A DNA stretch of 64,000 bases from Ornithinibacillus halotolerans (lineage in GTDB: Bacteria > Bacillota > Bacilli > Bacillales > Amphibacillaceae). This document shows, in pieces, positions 44,194-51,589 of this stretch (positions are counted from its first letter, which is position 1; the number at the start of each line of letters is the position of its first letter). The translations under genes were made by a program, and so were the position numbers. The notes under the pieces are model-generated. The model made no database searches. It was not told where the DNA came from and was given only the letters and a program-made list of their open reading frames with translations. The DNA lies in assembly GCF_014637405.1 (NCBI RefSeq), contig NZ_BMEY01000002.1:200030-264029 (forward strand), in the 5' to 3' direction.

Positions 44194-45735
44194 ATGAATA
44201 GTTGGTTTAAGTTTTTGATGGGGGTTTCCTTTTTAATAATTGTTGCGATTGGGTTGAGCGCTTGCTCGGACAAGGATAATGATAATAATAATGGTGCTGC
44301 GAGTGATGGGGGGAGTCAGGAGATTAGTGTGCGGATTAATAATGATCCGGATTTCCTTGACCCACATATGGCTGAGGCATCGATCACGTATCAAGTGATC
44401 CTCAATATTTTTGATGGCTTACTTGTTGGTGATACGGATGGTTCCTTGAAGCCCGCGCTTGCGGAGGAGTATGATATCTCGGAAGATGGGCTGACGTATA
44501 CGTTTGACATTCGTGAAGGGGTGACGTTCCATAACGGGGACCCGCTGACGGTCGAAGATATTCAGTATAGTTTTGAGCGATTGATGGGGACTCATACAGG
44601 GGAGCCATTATCGTCGAATTTTGAAAATATTGACGCGTTAGAAACACCAGATGAAAATACATTTGTGATTAAATTGAAAGAACCAAACTCAGCTTTTCTT
44701 ACGTATTTAACAGCGTTAAACTCGGCAATCTTGCCAAAAAGTAATGATGGGAAACATAATGAGAATCCAATTGGGACGGGGCCTTTCCAATATGAAAACT
44801 ATAGCCCAGAGAACAATATGGTTGTCGTGAAAAACGAAAATTATTGGAAAGAAGGTCTTCCTTATTTAGATAAGGTAACATTCGTATTCCAACCAGATGA
44901 TCAAACGGCTCTACTTTCGTTACAGTCTGGACAAATTGATTTAGTTGCGGTTGGGGCACATCGTGTGCCTGAGGTAGAAGATCAATTTAACTTAACATAT
45001 CAAGATAGTAACTCGGTATTACTCGTTGGATTCAACCATGACCGCGAGCCATTTAACGACATTCGTGTTCGTCAAGCGATAAATTATGCGGTGAATAAAG
45101 ACGATATCATCGAGGCAACTTTTTCTGGCTATGCGACGAAAATTGGTTCGAATATGAGTCCAGCGATGGCGGATGTATATAAGGAAGGTTTGGAAGATGC
45201 ATATGCACGCGATGTCGCTAAAGCGAAGGATTTATTAGCGGAAGCGGGTTATCCGAACGGTTTCCAAACGACATTATCGATTTCTTCCCATGCGGGCATG
45301 TACACGAATGTGGCGCAAGTTATTGTGGAGAACTTAAAAGATATTGGTATTGATGTAGAGATTGAAGTTGTGGAGTGGGGTGTTTGGCTCGAGCGTATTT
45401 ATCAAGGCCGAGACTATGATATGACGGTCATTGACTTTACTGGAGAGCTATCACCTTATGAAACGATCAAACGTTACATTAGTGGTGCAGGGAATAACTT
45501 CTTCAACTTTGAAAATGCAGAATTTGATGAACTAATGCAAGATGTGATTGTCGAGCAAGATGCAGACCGTCAAAACGAATTGTATGGCCGTGCGCAGGAA
45601 ATTTTGAGTGAAGAAGCAGCGGCGGTGTACTTGGCGGATTATCAAATTATTTGGGCGCTCAATCCAGAACTTGAAGGATATAAAACATATCCATATTTCT
45701 TCCATGACTTAGAGGAAGTGCGTTACACCGAGTAG
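44194..45735 (+). CDS. Oligopeptide ABC transporter substrate-binding lipoprotein
   Basis: 513 residues, ATG behind AAGGAG. Lipoprotein signal peptide with lipobox LSAC (Cys ~27), followed by an Asp/Asn-rich linker. The mature part is a family 5 solute-binding protein: DPHMAEASITYQVI near the start, LAEEYDISEDGLTYTFDIREG (~90, only partly quoted motif SEDGLTYTFDIR), GTGPFQYENY (~195) and a C-terminal LADYQIIWALNPE. Binds peptides outside the membrane for the permease pair encoded directly downstream. First gene of the A-B-C half of the split transporter. Confidence 0.9.
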   Translation: MNSWFKFLMGVSFLIIVAIGLSACSDKDNDNNNGAASDGGSQEISVRINNDPDFLDPHMAEASITYQVILNIFDGLLVGDTDGSLKPALAEEYDISEDGLTYTFDIREGVTFHNGDPLTVEDIQYSFERLMGTHTGEPLSSNFENIDALETPDENTFVIKLKEPNSAFLTYLTALNSAILPKSNDGKHNENPIGTGPFQYENYSPENNMVVVKNENYWKEGLPYLDKVTFVFQPDDQTALLSLQSGQIDLVAVGAHRVPEVEDQFNLTYQDSNSVLLVGFNHDREPFNDIRVRQAINYAVNKDDIIEATFSGYATKIGSNMSPAMADVYKEGLEDAYARDVAKAKDLLAEAGYPNGFQTTLSISSHAGMYTNVAQVIVENLKDIGIDVEIEVVEWGVWLERIYQGRDYDMTVIDFTGELSPYETIKRYISGAGNNFFNFENAEFDELMQDVIVEQDADRQNELYGRAQEILSEEAAAVYLADYQIIWALNPELEGYKTYPYFFHDLEEVRYTE

Positions 45736-45750
45736 AAGGGACTTGTCGTC

Positions 45751-46692
45751 ATGGCATATTTTATTCGCAGGTTTATATTGCTGTTGGTCACCTTAGTACT
45801 GGTGTCGCTCATTACGTTCGCAGTTTTCCAAGTGATTCCAGGTGATCCAATTCGGATTATGCTTGGACCAGAGGCAGACGAGGCGCGAGTTCAAGCATTG
45901 GAAAAAGAACTCGGGCTCGACCGACCATTACATGAGCAATATTTCAGTTGGGTGCAAGGCGTCGTGACAGGTGACATGGGACAATCGATTCGCTTCTCCC
46001 GGCCGGTAGCAGAATTAATTACCGACCGGCTCCCTGTCACCTTAAGTCTTGCGGTGCTTTCCGTCATCATTGTCGTACTCATCGCGATTCCACTCGGGAT
46101 TTTCGTCGCGAGAAGGCAAAATAGTTTTAGTGACTTAATGTTTTCATCCTTAACCCAAGTGGGCATGGCAATTCCATCCTTCTGGCTTGGAATGCTACTT
46201 ATGCTTTATCTCGGCATGACGTTTTCGTTTTTCTCGGTGACAGGATATGTCCCATGGTCGGAAAGTATCACCGGTGCACTCGGCTCATTAATCTTGCCAG
46301 CACTCACGATTGCAATTCCACAAATCGCTGTGTCGTTCCGGTATATCCGCAACACGATTTTGGAGCAGTTGCAACTTGATTACGTGCGGACTCTCCGGAG
46401 TAAAGGGATTCTCGAGCGAGCGGTGATGTACAAACATGTGCTGAGAAACGCAATGATTCCGATTCTTACTGTGTTCGGTCTTATCTTTGCCGAGGTTGTT
46501 GCAGGAACAATTATTGTCGAACAAGTTTTTGGCCTGCCAGGGTTCGGAAGCTTGCTCGTTACTTCGATTAGTTACCGGGATTTCCCGCTCGTGCAAGGGA
46601 TTATTATGTACATAACGATTGTGGTTGTCCTTATTAATTTTATTATCGACATGCTTTATGCGGTGCTCGATCCTCGCATTCGGTTAGGTTAG
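45751..46692 (+). CDS. Oligopeptide ABC transporter permease (OppB/AppB type)
   Basis: 313 residues, 15 bases after the binding-protein gene. Six predicted helices; N-terminal FIRRFILLLVTLVLVSLITF, the typical VIPGDPIRIMLGPEA (~32) that follows, and the EAA-type cytoplasmic loop RSKGILERAVMYKHVLRNA (~215) that contacts the ATPases. Forms half of the membrane channel. More GC-rich than the flanking wall-polymer genes. Confidence 0.92.
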   Translation: MAYFIRRFILLLVTLVLVSLITFAVFQVIPGDPIRIMLGPEADEARVQALEKELGLDRPLHEQYFSWVQGVVTGDMGQSIRFSRPVAELITDRLPVTLSLAVLSVIIVVLIAIPLGIFVARRQNSFSDLMFSSLTQVGMAIPSFWLGMLLMLYLGMTFSFFSVTGYVPWSESITGALGSLILPALTIAIPQIAVSFRYIRNTILEQLQLDYVRTLRSKGILERAVMYKHVLRNAMIPILTVFGLIFAEVVAGTIIVEQVFGLPGFGSLLVTSISYRDFPLVQGIIMYITIVVVLINFIIDMLYAVLDPRIRLG

Positions 46693-46702
46693 GGGAAGGC
46701 GT

Positions 46703-47524
46703 ATGAGAGTTCGAAACTATGGAAAAAATATTAACCTTTTGCTTGGCAGTCTCATCCTATTGGCGTTTCTCGTCATCATGGTGGTGAGCTTCTTCTATAC
46801 CCCATATGACGTGAATGAAATGGAAGTAGCCAACAAACTACAACCCCCAAGTTCTGCGCATTGGTTCGGGACTGATGAATTTGGCCGTGATATTTTCAGT
46901 CGCATCATGGTCGGAACGCAAACCGCCTTCTTCGTTGGAGTCGTATCCGTCAGCATCGGAATGACATTCGGCATAATTATCGGCGGAGTTGCTGGTTACT
47001 TCGGAGGCTGGATTGATGAAATTATAATGCGAGTGATTGATGCACTCATGGCATTTCCAGGAATTATATTGGCATTGATGCTTGTCGCAGTGTTTGGAAC
47101 AGGTATGCTGAACACCTCCATTGCACTAGGGTTAATGGCGATACCGGGAATTGCGCGTATTGCCAGGAGTGGATTCTTGCAAAGTAAGGACCTAGAGTAT
47201 GTGCAAGCTGCAAGGCTGACGGGATTGTCCTCGTGGAAGATAATGTTCAAACATATATTGCCAAATGTGGCATCGCCATTAATAGTTGCCGCATCAATTG
47301 CCTTTGCGGTTGCAATGCTTGCGGAAGCGGGGCTTAGCTATCTTGGTTTGGGTGTGCAACCACCTGATCCGAGTTGGGGAAGGATGCTGAAGGATTCGCA
47401 GTCATATATGGTGAGTGCGCCGTGGTATACGTATGCGCCAGGGGTAGTTATTACATTGTTGGTACTTGGGTTTTATATGTTGAGTAATGCGGTGCGGGAT
47501 TTACAGGATCCGCGGATGCGGTGA
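46703..47524 (+). CDS. Oligopeptide ABC transporter permease (OppC/AppC type)
   Basis: 273 residues, 10 bases after the OppB-like gene. Conserved HWFGTDEFGRDIFSRIMVG (~52) is the OppC hallmark, then an EAA loop ARLTGLSSWKIMFKHILPN (~173) and SYLGLGVQPPDPSWG (~213). Second half of the channel. Ends 9 bases before an unusual perfect hairpin of the REP type, which likely terminates the operon. Confidence 0.92.
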   Translation: MRVRNYGKNINLLLGSLILLAFLVIMVVSFFYTPYDVNEMEVANKLQPPSSAHWFGTDEFGRDIFSRIMVGTQTAFFVGVVSVSIGMTFGIIIGGVAGYFGGWIDEIIMRVIDALMAFPGIILALMLVAVFGTGMLNTSIALGLMAIPGIARIARSGFLQSKDLEYVQAARLTGLSSWKIMFKHILPNVASPLIVAASIAFAVAMLAEAGLSYLGLGVQPPDPSWGRMLKDSQSYMVSAPWYTYAPGVVITLLVLGFYMLSNAVRDLQDPRMR

Positions 47525-47532
47525 GGAATAGT

Positions 47533-47578
47533 GGGGGACAGTCCCTCTGTGAAGCAATTCACAGAGGGACTGTCCCCC
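47533..47578 (+). repeat. REP variant with a perfect 21-bp stem and GCAA loop, copy 8
   Basis: Arms GGGGGACAGTCCC and GGGACTGTCCCCC are extended by CTCTGTGAA / TTCACAGAG around a GCAA tetraloop. The spacer of other copies is replaced, but the arms are the same. Sits 9 bases after the OppC-like stop. Confidence 0.85.
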
Positions 47579-47582
47579 AAAC

Positions 47583-47732
47583 TCACTTATCCTCACACAT
47601 TTTCTTTATATCTTCTAAGACTGTCTGACCATCAATTAATTCTTTCCCGTTTTTTATTTGGGCTTCACCTTCAGCTAGTTTTTGGTATAACTCTAACTTC
47701 CCTAAATTATTCTCATAAGACTCCATGTTCAT
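47583..47732 (-). CDS. 49-residue antitoxin-like protein without a toxin partner
   Basis: ATG at 47732 behind AGGGGGGA on the complement; stop at 47583-47585, 5 bases from the REP variant. The product, with NNLGKLELYQKLAEGEAQI (~8-27) and GKELIDGQTVLEDIK, resembles small Phd/RelB-type antitoxins that pair with RelE/ParE toxins: a helical middle, then G-hydroxyl-polar and a C-terminal helix. No toxin gene follows; the next sequence is a REP. Either an orphan or a remnant. Family call is by pattern only. Confidence 0.5.
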   Translation of the reverse strand: MNMESYENNLGKLELYQKLAEGEAQIKNGKELIDGQTVLEDIKKMCEDK

Positions 47733-47802
47733 AATAACTTAATCCCCCCTACTATTACTTAATTATGACATAATTATAGCGTTTTAGTGTTCTGTTTGCG
47801 AA

Positions 47803-47816
47803 GGGGGACTGTCCCC
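47803..47816. repeat. Single REP core, copy 9, left of the RAYT gene
   Basis: GGGGGACTGTCCCC. With the copy at 48545 it brackets the RAYT gene. The rest of the gap 47817-47991 is C-rich on this strand and holds only a short glycine-rich frame on the complement (47825-47905), judged too weak to call. Confidence 0.75.
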
Positions 47817-47991
47817 ACACACACTTATAAAACACTATTACCACCATCATCTCCCCCACCAAAACCACCAAATCCTGCATCCACATTCGCACTTTCCCAT
47901 CTCATCAACACCCCAAAACAAAATTTCCCCAACTTGCAATAAACCTCAAACCATCATAAACTAGCCGCAAAAACATTAGGAGGTCTTAACT

Positions 47992-48573
47992 GTGGCAAGA
48001 AAACATCGCAACTGGATACCAGGCGCAACTTATCATATTACTGCGAGAGGAAATCGGAAAGATACATTATTCTACGAGAATAAAGATTATGAAACATACC
48101 TCGAATTACTCACGGACATAAAGGAGAGGGAGCAATTTCATCTCCATGCGTACTGCCTCATGCCAAACCACATTCATCTGTTACTAGAACCAATAAAGAC
48201 AACCCCAACGAAAATTATCAAGTTCATCCACACAAATTATGCCATTACCTTTAATCGCAAATATGATCTATCTGGTCATGTCTTTCAAGGGAGGTTTCAT
48301 GCGAAGCATGTACTAGATGATGAATACTTCTTGAAAGCCAGTCAATATATTCACTTAAACCCATTGGAAGCCAATATAGTAAAAAGCCCAGAAGCATATA
48401 AATGGAGTAGCTACCCAGCCTACTTAGGACAAACACAAATCCCATTCCTTACAGTTGAAAAGACATTAAGTTACTTTAAAGACCAAGCAGAGCTTATAAA
48501 ATATACAGTAGAGAAACAAGACCCAAAAAAGGTGTTGAGTAAAAGAGGGACAGTCCCCACTTTAACACTTTAG
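47992..48573 (+). CDS. REP-associated tyrosine transposase (RAYT, Y1/HUH family)
   Basis: 193 residues from GTG with AGGAGG 8-9 bases upstream. The family layout is clear: RNWIPGATYHITARGN (~6), HUH metal motif in CLMPNHIHLLLEP (~58), GHVFQGRFHAKHV (~95) and the catalytic-tyrosine region SQYIHLNPLEANI (~121) with YKWSSYPAYLG. RAYTs cut and join single-stranded DNA at REP palindromes. The last codons (RGTVPTLTL and stop) lie inside the downstream REP, so the palindrome supplies the end of the gene. No other transposase is in the window. Surrounded by about a dozen REP copies, it is their probable mobilising enzyme. Confidence 0.88.
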   Translation: MARKHRNWIPGATYHITARGNRKDTLFYENKDYETYLELLTDIKEREQFHLHAYCLMPNHIHLLLEPIKTTPTKIIKFIHTNYAITFNRKYDLSGHVFQGRFHAKHVLDDEYFLKASQYIHLNPLEANIVKSPEAYKWSSYPAYLGQTQIPFLTVEKTLSYFKDQAELIKYTVEKQDPKKVLSKRGTVPTLTL

Positions 48574-48594
48574 CGTAGTGGGGGACAGTCCCCC
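48545..48594 (+). repeat. REP palindrome pair overlapping the RAYT 3' end, copy 10
   Basis: AGGGACAGTCCCC, spacer ACTTTAACACTTTAGCGTAG, then GGGGGACAGTCCCCC. The RAYT stop TAG lies in the spacer. The right arm reads ACAG rather than ACTG, still palindromic. Confidence 0.85.
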
Positions 48595-48673
48595 ACTAAA
48601 CACCCCCACACTAGCAATCCCTCCCAACAACCGCTACAATAAAAGTCATAACCCGACAAAAAAATTCACAAAA

Positions 48674-48709
48674 AGTCACTTTCAATATGACTGAGAAACT
48701 AGTATGATT
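48674..48709 (+). promoter_or_regulatory. Operator-like dyad AGTCA-N9-TGACT with promoter
   Basis: AGTCA at 48674-48678 and TGACT at 48688-48692. A possible promoter overlaps: TTCAAT (48681-48686), 16-base spacer, TATGAT (48703-48708). The same dyad with the same spacing precedes the LuxR-type gene at 54516, and the following ATGTGGTTA block is shared too. Confidence 0.55.
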
Positions 48710-48825
48710 ATGTGGTTAGGAATTATAGGTCTTATCGACTAGGCCAGACTATAATGACATAAACTATAGACAACAACTAGAAAAGAAACCTATGCTTCAT
48801 ATTATAAATAGGGTGGGGAAGTTGA

Positions 48826-49776
48826 ATGACTACAGAAAAGCGTTCTAGAAGACAGGACAAACCGAAGAAAAACAGAAAAGGCTTAAAGATTACGCTAATC
48901 GTAATCGGAATCATCATCATTGGGGTAGGGGCTTACGGATTATCGATTTATAACAACTTAAAAGAAACAGTAAATGTGAAAATGCATAAACCAGTTGAGG
49001 CGATTGATGTCGATATTAGTAAAGGAAAAATTGGCAGTAATGAGCCACTCAACATTCTGTTAATGGGAATTGATAAACGGGAATATGACAGTGGTCGATC
49101 GGATACGTTAATCGTGCTGTCGGTCAATCCGAAAAATGACACGATGCAAATGATCAGTATTCCACGTGATACGTATGTGGAAATCGTTGGTCGTGGCCAT
49201 CACGATAAGGTCAACCATGCCTATGCATTTGGTGGCGCAGATATGGCGATTAATACAGTGGAAAACTTCCTAGACATCGAGCTTGATTACTATGTGTCCA
49301 TGAATATGGAAGGATTAGCTGACATGGTTGATGCGATCGGTGGAATTACCGTACAGAATAAGCTGGATTGGGAAGCTTCTGGTTTTCACTATGCTCCAGG
49401 TGACTTACAGTTAGATGGGGAGCATACGATGGGTTACGTGCGCATGCGTAAACAAGACCCAAGAGGTGACTTCGGTCGTACCGAAAGACAGCGCCAAGTG
49501 ATTCAAGCCATTATTAAAAAAGGTGCAAGCCTCGCATCTGTGAATAAAATTGGTGACATGGTCGATGTATTAGGAAACAATATGGAAACAAATATGGACT
49601 TTGATGTGATGAAAGACCTAGTCCTCAACTATAAAAATGTAACGAAAAACTCCGTCAGCTATATGATGGAGGGACAAGGAACATCGATTGGTGGCATCTA
49701 CTACTACGTTGTACCAGAAGAAGAAATCGCCAAAGTTCATGACATGATCGAAAAAGGGGGACAGTCCCCACTTTAA
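48826..49776 (+). CDS. LytR-CpsA-Psr (LCP) family wall-polymer ligase, copy 4
   Basis: 316 residues, ATG behind GGTGGGGAAG. Basic tail, membrane helix (ITLIVIGIIIIGVGAY, ~25-42) and LCP domain: NILLMGIDKREYDSGRSDT (~76), MISIPRDTYVEIVGRGH (~105), VNHAYAFGGA and VRMRKQDPRGDFGRTERQ (~205). Diverges from the other three (VRMRKxDPxGDFGR instead of ARTRKxDxDIERG), the form common next to tyrosine-kinase capsule operons. The last residues GGQSPL and the stop are encoded by a REP. It is transcribed from the dyad-bearing promoter and precedes the chain-length module, so probably attaches the polysaccharide of the right-hand cluster. Confidence 0.9.
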   Translation: MTTEKRSRRQDKPKKNRKGLKITLIVIGIIIIGVGAYGLSIYNNLKETVNVKMHKPVEAIDVDISKGKIGSNEPLNILLMGIDKREYDSGRSDTLIVLSVNPKNDTMQMISIPRDTYVEIVGRGHHDKVNHAYAFGGADMAINTVENFLDIELDYYVSMNMEGLADMVDAIGGITVQNKLDWEASGFHYAPGDLQLDGEHTMGYVRMRKQDPRGDFGRTERQRQVIQAIIKKGASLASVNKIGDMVDVLGNNMETNMDFDVMKDLVLNYKNVTKNSVSYMMEGQGTSIGGIYYYVVPEEEIAKVHDMIEKGGQSPL

Positions 49777-49805
49777 CGCTTTTAGCGTAGTGGGGGACTG
49801 TCCCC
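49756..49805 (+). repeat. REP palindrome pair overlapping the LCP 3' end, copy 11
   Basis: GGGGGACAGTCCCC, spacer ACTTTAACGCTTTTAGCGTAG, GGGGGACTGTCCCC then TTTC. The LCP stop TAA is in the spacer (49774-49776). Confidence 0.85.
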
Positions 49806-49841
49806 TTTCACTCCATTTTCTACAAAACTTTACAAAATTCG

Positions 49842-49870
49842 TGTTTATGAAACTATATTTATGATATAAT
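49842..49870 (+). promoter_or_regulatory. Predicted promoter of the ywqC/ywqD-like operon
   Basis: TATAAT at 49865-49870 with a weak -35 (TGTTTA, 49842-49847) at 17 bases, about 90 bases ahead of the first gene. A TTGACA at 49891 has no convincing -10. Confidence 0.45.
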
Positions 49871-49960
49871 GTCGTTTGTATGTAAATAACTTGACAGGAC
49901 CATTTTACTTATAACAACAGAAGATATAGAAACTATATACAACTTATTGGAGGTAACCAA

Positions 49961-50704
49961 ATGGAGGAAACGATCTCCCTAAAAGAGATATTCGAAGTCA
50001 TTAAAAAACGGATGAAACTAATCATCTCGTTAGTCGTTATTGCTGCAATTATTAGTGCTATTATCAGTTTTTTCGTCTTAACACCCAACTACCAATCAGG
50101 TACACAGTTTATCGTTAACCAACAAAATACGGATCCAAATGCACAGTACAGTGTGAACGATGTCCGTTTAAACGTGGAACTTATTAATACGTATAGCGAA
50201 ATTATCCGCAGTCCAAGAATTCTTGATGCGGTCATCAAAGAATTAAACCTTGATTTAACCGTTGGCGCATTAAAAGAAAAAATTAATGTAGCTAGCCCAG
50301 ATTCTTCTCAAGTCGTTAACGTAACCGTAACAGACCCAGACCCAGAATTAGCAACTAAGATTGCAAACACCACGGTAGCAGTATTCCAAAAAGAAGTTCC
50401 AGTCTTAATGAACGTCGATAATGTACAAGTATTATCACCAGCCGTAACACCAGCGAACCCATCTCCAGTAAGTCCGAACAAACAACTAAACATTGCAATT
50501 GCGATTGTACTTGGTGCAATGGTCGGTGTTGGACTAGCATTTTTACTAGAATACTTGGATAATACATTGAAATCAGAAGAAGATATCTTGAAACGCTTAA
50601 ACGTTCCAGTCCTTGGTACTATCAGCCATATGGACGAGTCCGATGTAATTAGACAAGGACAAGCGAACCAAGCAGTAGCAACTAGAAGGCAAAAGGGGGT
50701 ATAA
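49961..50704 (+). CDS. ywqC: Wzz/YveK-type chain-length regulator and kinase activator
   Basis: 247 residues, ATG behind TTGGAGG. N-terminal cytoplasmic segment ETISLKEIFEVIKKRMKLI, first membrane helix (~22-45), extracellular ~46-170 with QYSVNDVRLNVELINTYSEI, proline-rich NPSPVSPNKQLN and second helix (~175-197). This is the Wzz architecture of transmembrane activators that control polysaccharide length and switch on the cognate tyrosine kinase through a C-terminal tail. The kinase gene starts 2 bases downstream. EpsA is an equally valid name. Confidence 0.88.
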   Translation: MEETISLKEIFEVIKKRMKLIISLVVIAAIISAIISFFVLTPNYQSGTQFIVNQQNTDPNAQYSVNDVRLNVELINTYSEIIRSPRILDAVIKELNLDLTVGALKEKINVASPDSSQVVNVTVTDPDPELATKIANTTVAVFQKEVPVLMNVDNVQVLSPAVTPANPSPVSPNKQLNIAIAIVLGAMVGVGLAFLLEYLDNTLKSEEDILKRLNVPVLGTISHMDESDVIRQGQANQAVATRRQKGV

Positions 50705-50706
50705 GG

Positions 50707-51405
50707 ATGGCACGACGCAAAAGACAACAAGCAACCGTATCAAAAATGCGACACCTGATAACAAAACTAAATCCAAAGTCGCCAATCTCTGAGCAGTACC
50801 GTACATTACGTACGAACATGCAATTCGCATCCGTCGATGATAATGTGCAAACATTACTCGTGACATCATCTGGCCCATCCGAAGGAAAAACATCTACTAT
50901 CTCGAATCTTGCCGTTGTTTATGCACAACAAGGGAAAAAAGTTCTCTTAGTTGATGGAGATTTAAGAAAACCAACCCTTCATTACACATTCCGTTTTGAT
51001 AATTTAAAAGGTCTGAGTAATATTCTTGTTGGTGATACATCGATTCCCGATGCGATTAACAATACCGATGTTGAAGGATTAGATGTAATCGGTAGTGGAC
51101 CAATTCCACCGAATCCGTCTGAATTACTTGGTTCGAAAAAGATGGAAAAATTCATCGAAGACGTCAAACAGTTCTATGATATAGTGTTATTCGATGCACC
51201 ACCAGTACTTGCGGTAACAGATGCACAAATCCTAGCGAATCAATGTGATGCATCATTCCTAGTCGTTCGTAGTAAAGCAACAGAATACGAAGCAGCACAA
51301 AAAGCAATTGAATTATTAAAACCAGCCCGCGCAAGATTCTTAGGCGCAGTACTCAATGACCGAGATAAAAAAGCAGCTAACTATTATTATTACTATGGAT
51401 CATAA
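50707..51405 (+). CDS. ywqD: Bacterial tyrosine kinase (BY-kinase, CpsD/YwqD/EpsB type)
   Basis: 232 residues, ATG behind AAGG-type site with 2-base gap to the activator gene. Motifs: Walker A SSGPSEGKTST (~57), Walker A' VLLVDGDLRKP (~80), Walker B DIVLFDAPPV (~160), and a C-terminal tyrosine cluster AANYYYYYGS. The P-loop kinase autophosphorylates the tyrosine tail and, by cycling, controls capsule assembly. Forms an operon with the Wzz-like activator and is followed by a strong terminator, so the phosphatase gene is separately controlled. Confidence 0.92.
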   Translation: MARRKRQQATVSKMRHLITKLNPKSPISEQYRTLRTNMQFASVDDNVQTLLVTSSGPSEGKTSTISNLAVVYAQQGKKVLLVDGDLRKPTLHYTFRFDNLKGLSNILVGDTSIPDAINNTDVEGLDVIGSGPIPPNPSELLGSKKMEKFIEDVKQFYDIVLFDAPPVLAVTDAQILANQCDASFLVVRSKATEYEAAQKAIELLKPARARFLGAVLNDRDKKAANYYYYYGS

Positions 51406-51409
51406 AGAA

Positions 51410-51440
51410 GAGAGCATTCCTCAGGAGTGCTCTCTTTTTT
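51410..51440 (+). terminator. Intrinsic terminator after the tyrosine kinase gene
   Basis: GAGAGCATTCCT and AGGAGTGCTCTC pair (one G-T pair) with a single-base loop shown and six T follow. Confidence 0.9.
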
Positions 51441-51458
51441 ATGTGTAAATGTGTAAAA

Positions 51459-51506
51459 GGGGCAGTCCCCCCACCACGCTAAAGCGTGAAAGTGGGGACT
51501 GTCCCC
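51459..51506 (-). repeat. REP palindrome pair, copy 12 (reverse orientation)
   Basis: GGGGCAGTCCCC, spacer CCACCACGCTAAAGCGTGAAAG, GGGGACTGTCCCC. Rightmost REP of the window, between the kinase and phosphatase genes. Confidence 0.8.
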
Positions 51507-51589
51507 ATAAAATTGTAAAATTGTCACACAAATTCTAAATTATCTGTTATAATGAGTTAAAAGTCCTAGTGGAAAAGGGGGAGGAAGTC

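Noticed and set aside
47825-47905. Glycine-rich C-terminal-like frame on the complement (contains GFGGFGGGDDGG)
   Set aside because: Only 26 codons with no ribosome binding site. It might be the tail of a lost gene, but the sequence is too short to support a feature.
49891-49917. TTGACA as -35 box of a second promoter before the ywqC-like gene
   Set aside because: No acceptable -10 at 16-18 bases; the TATAAT at 49865 is a better candidate.
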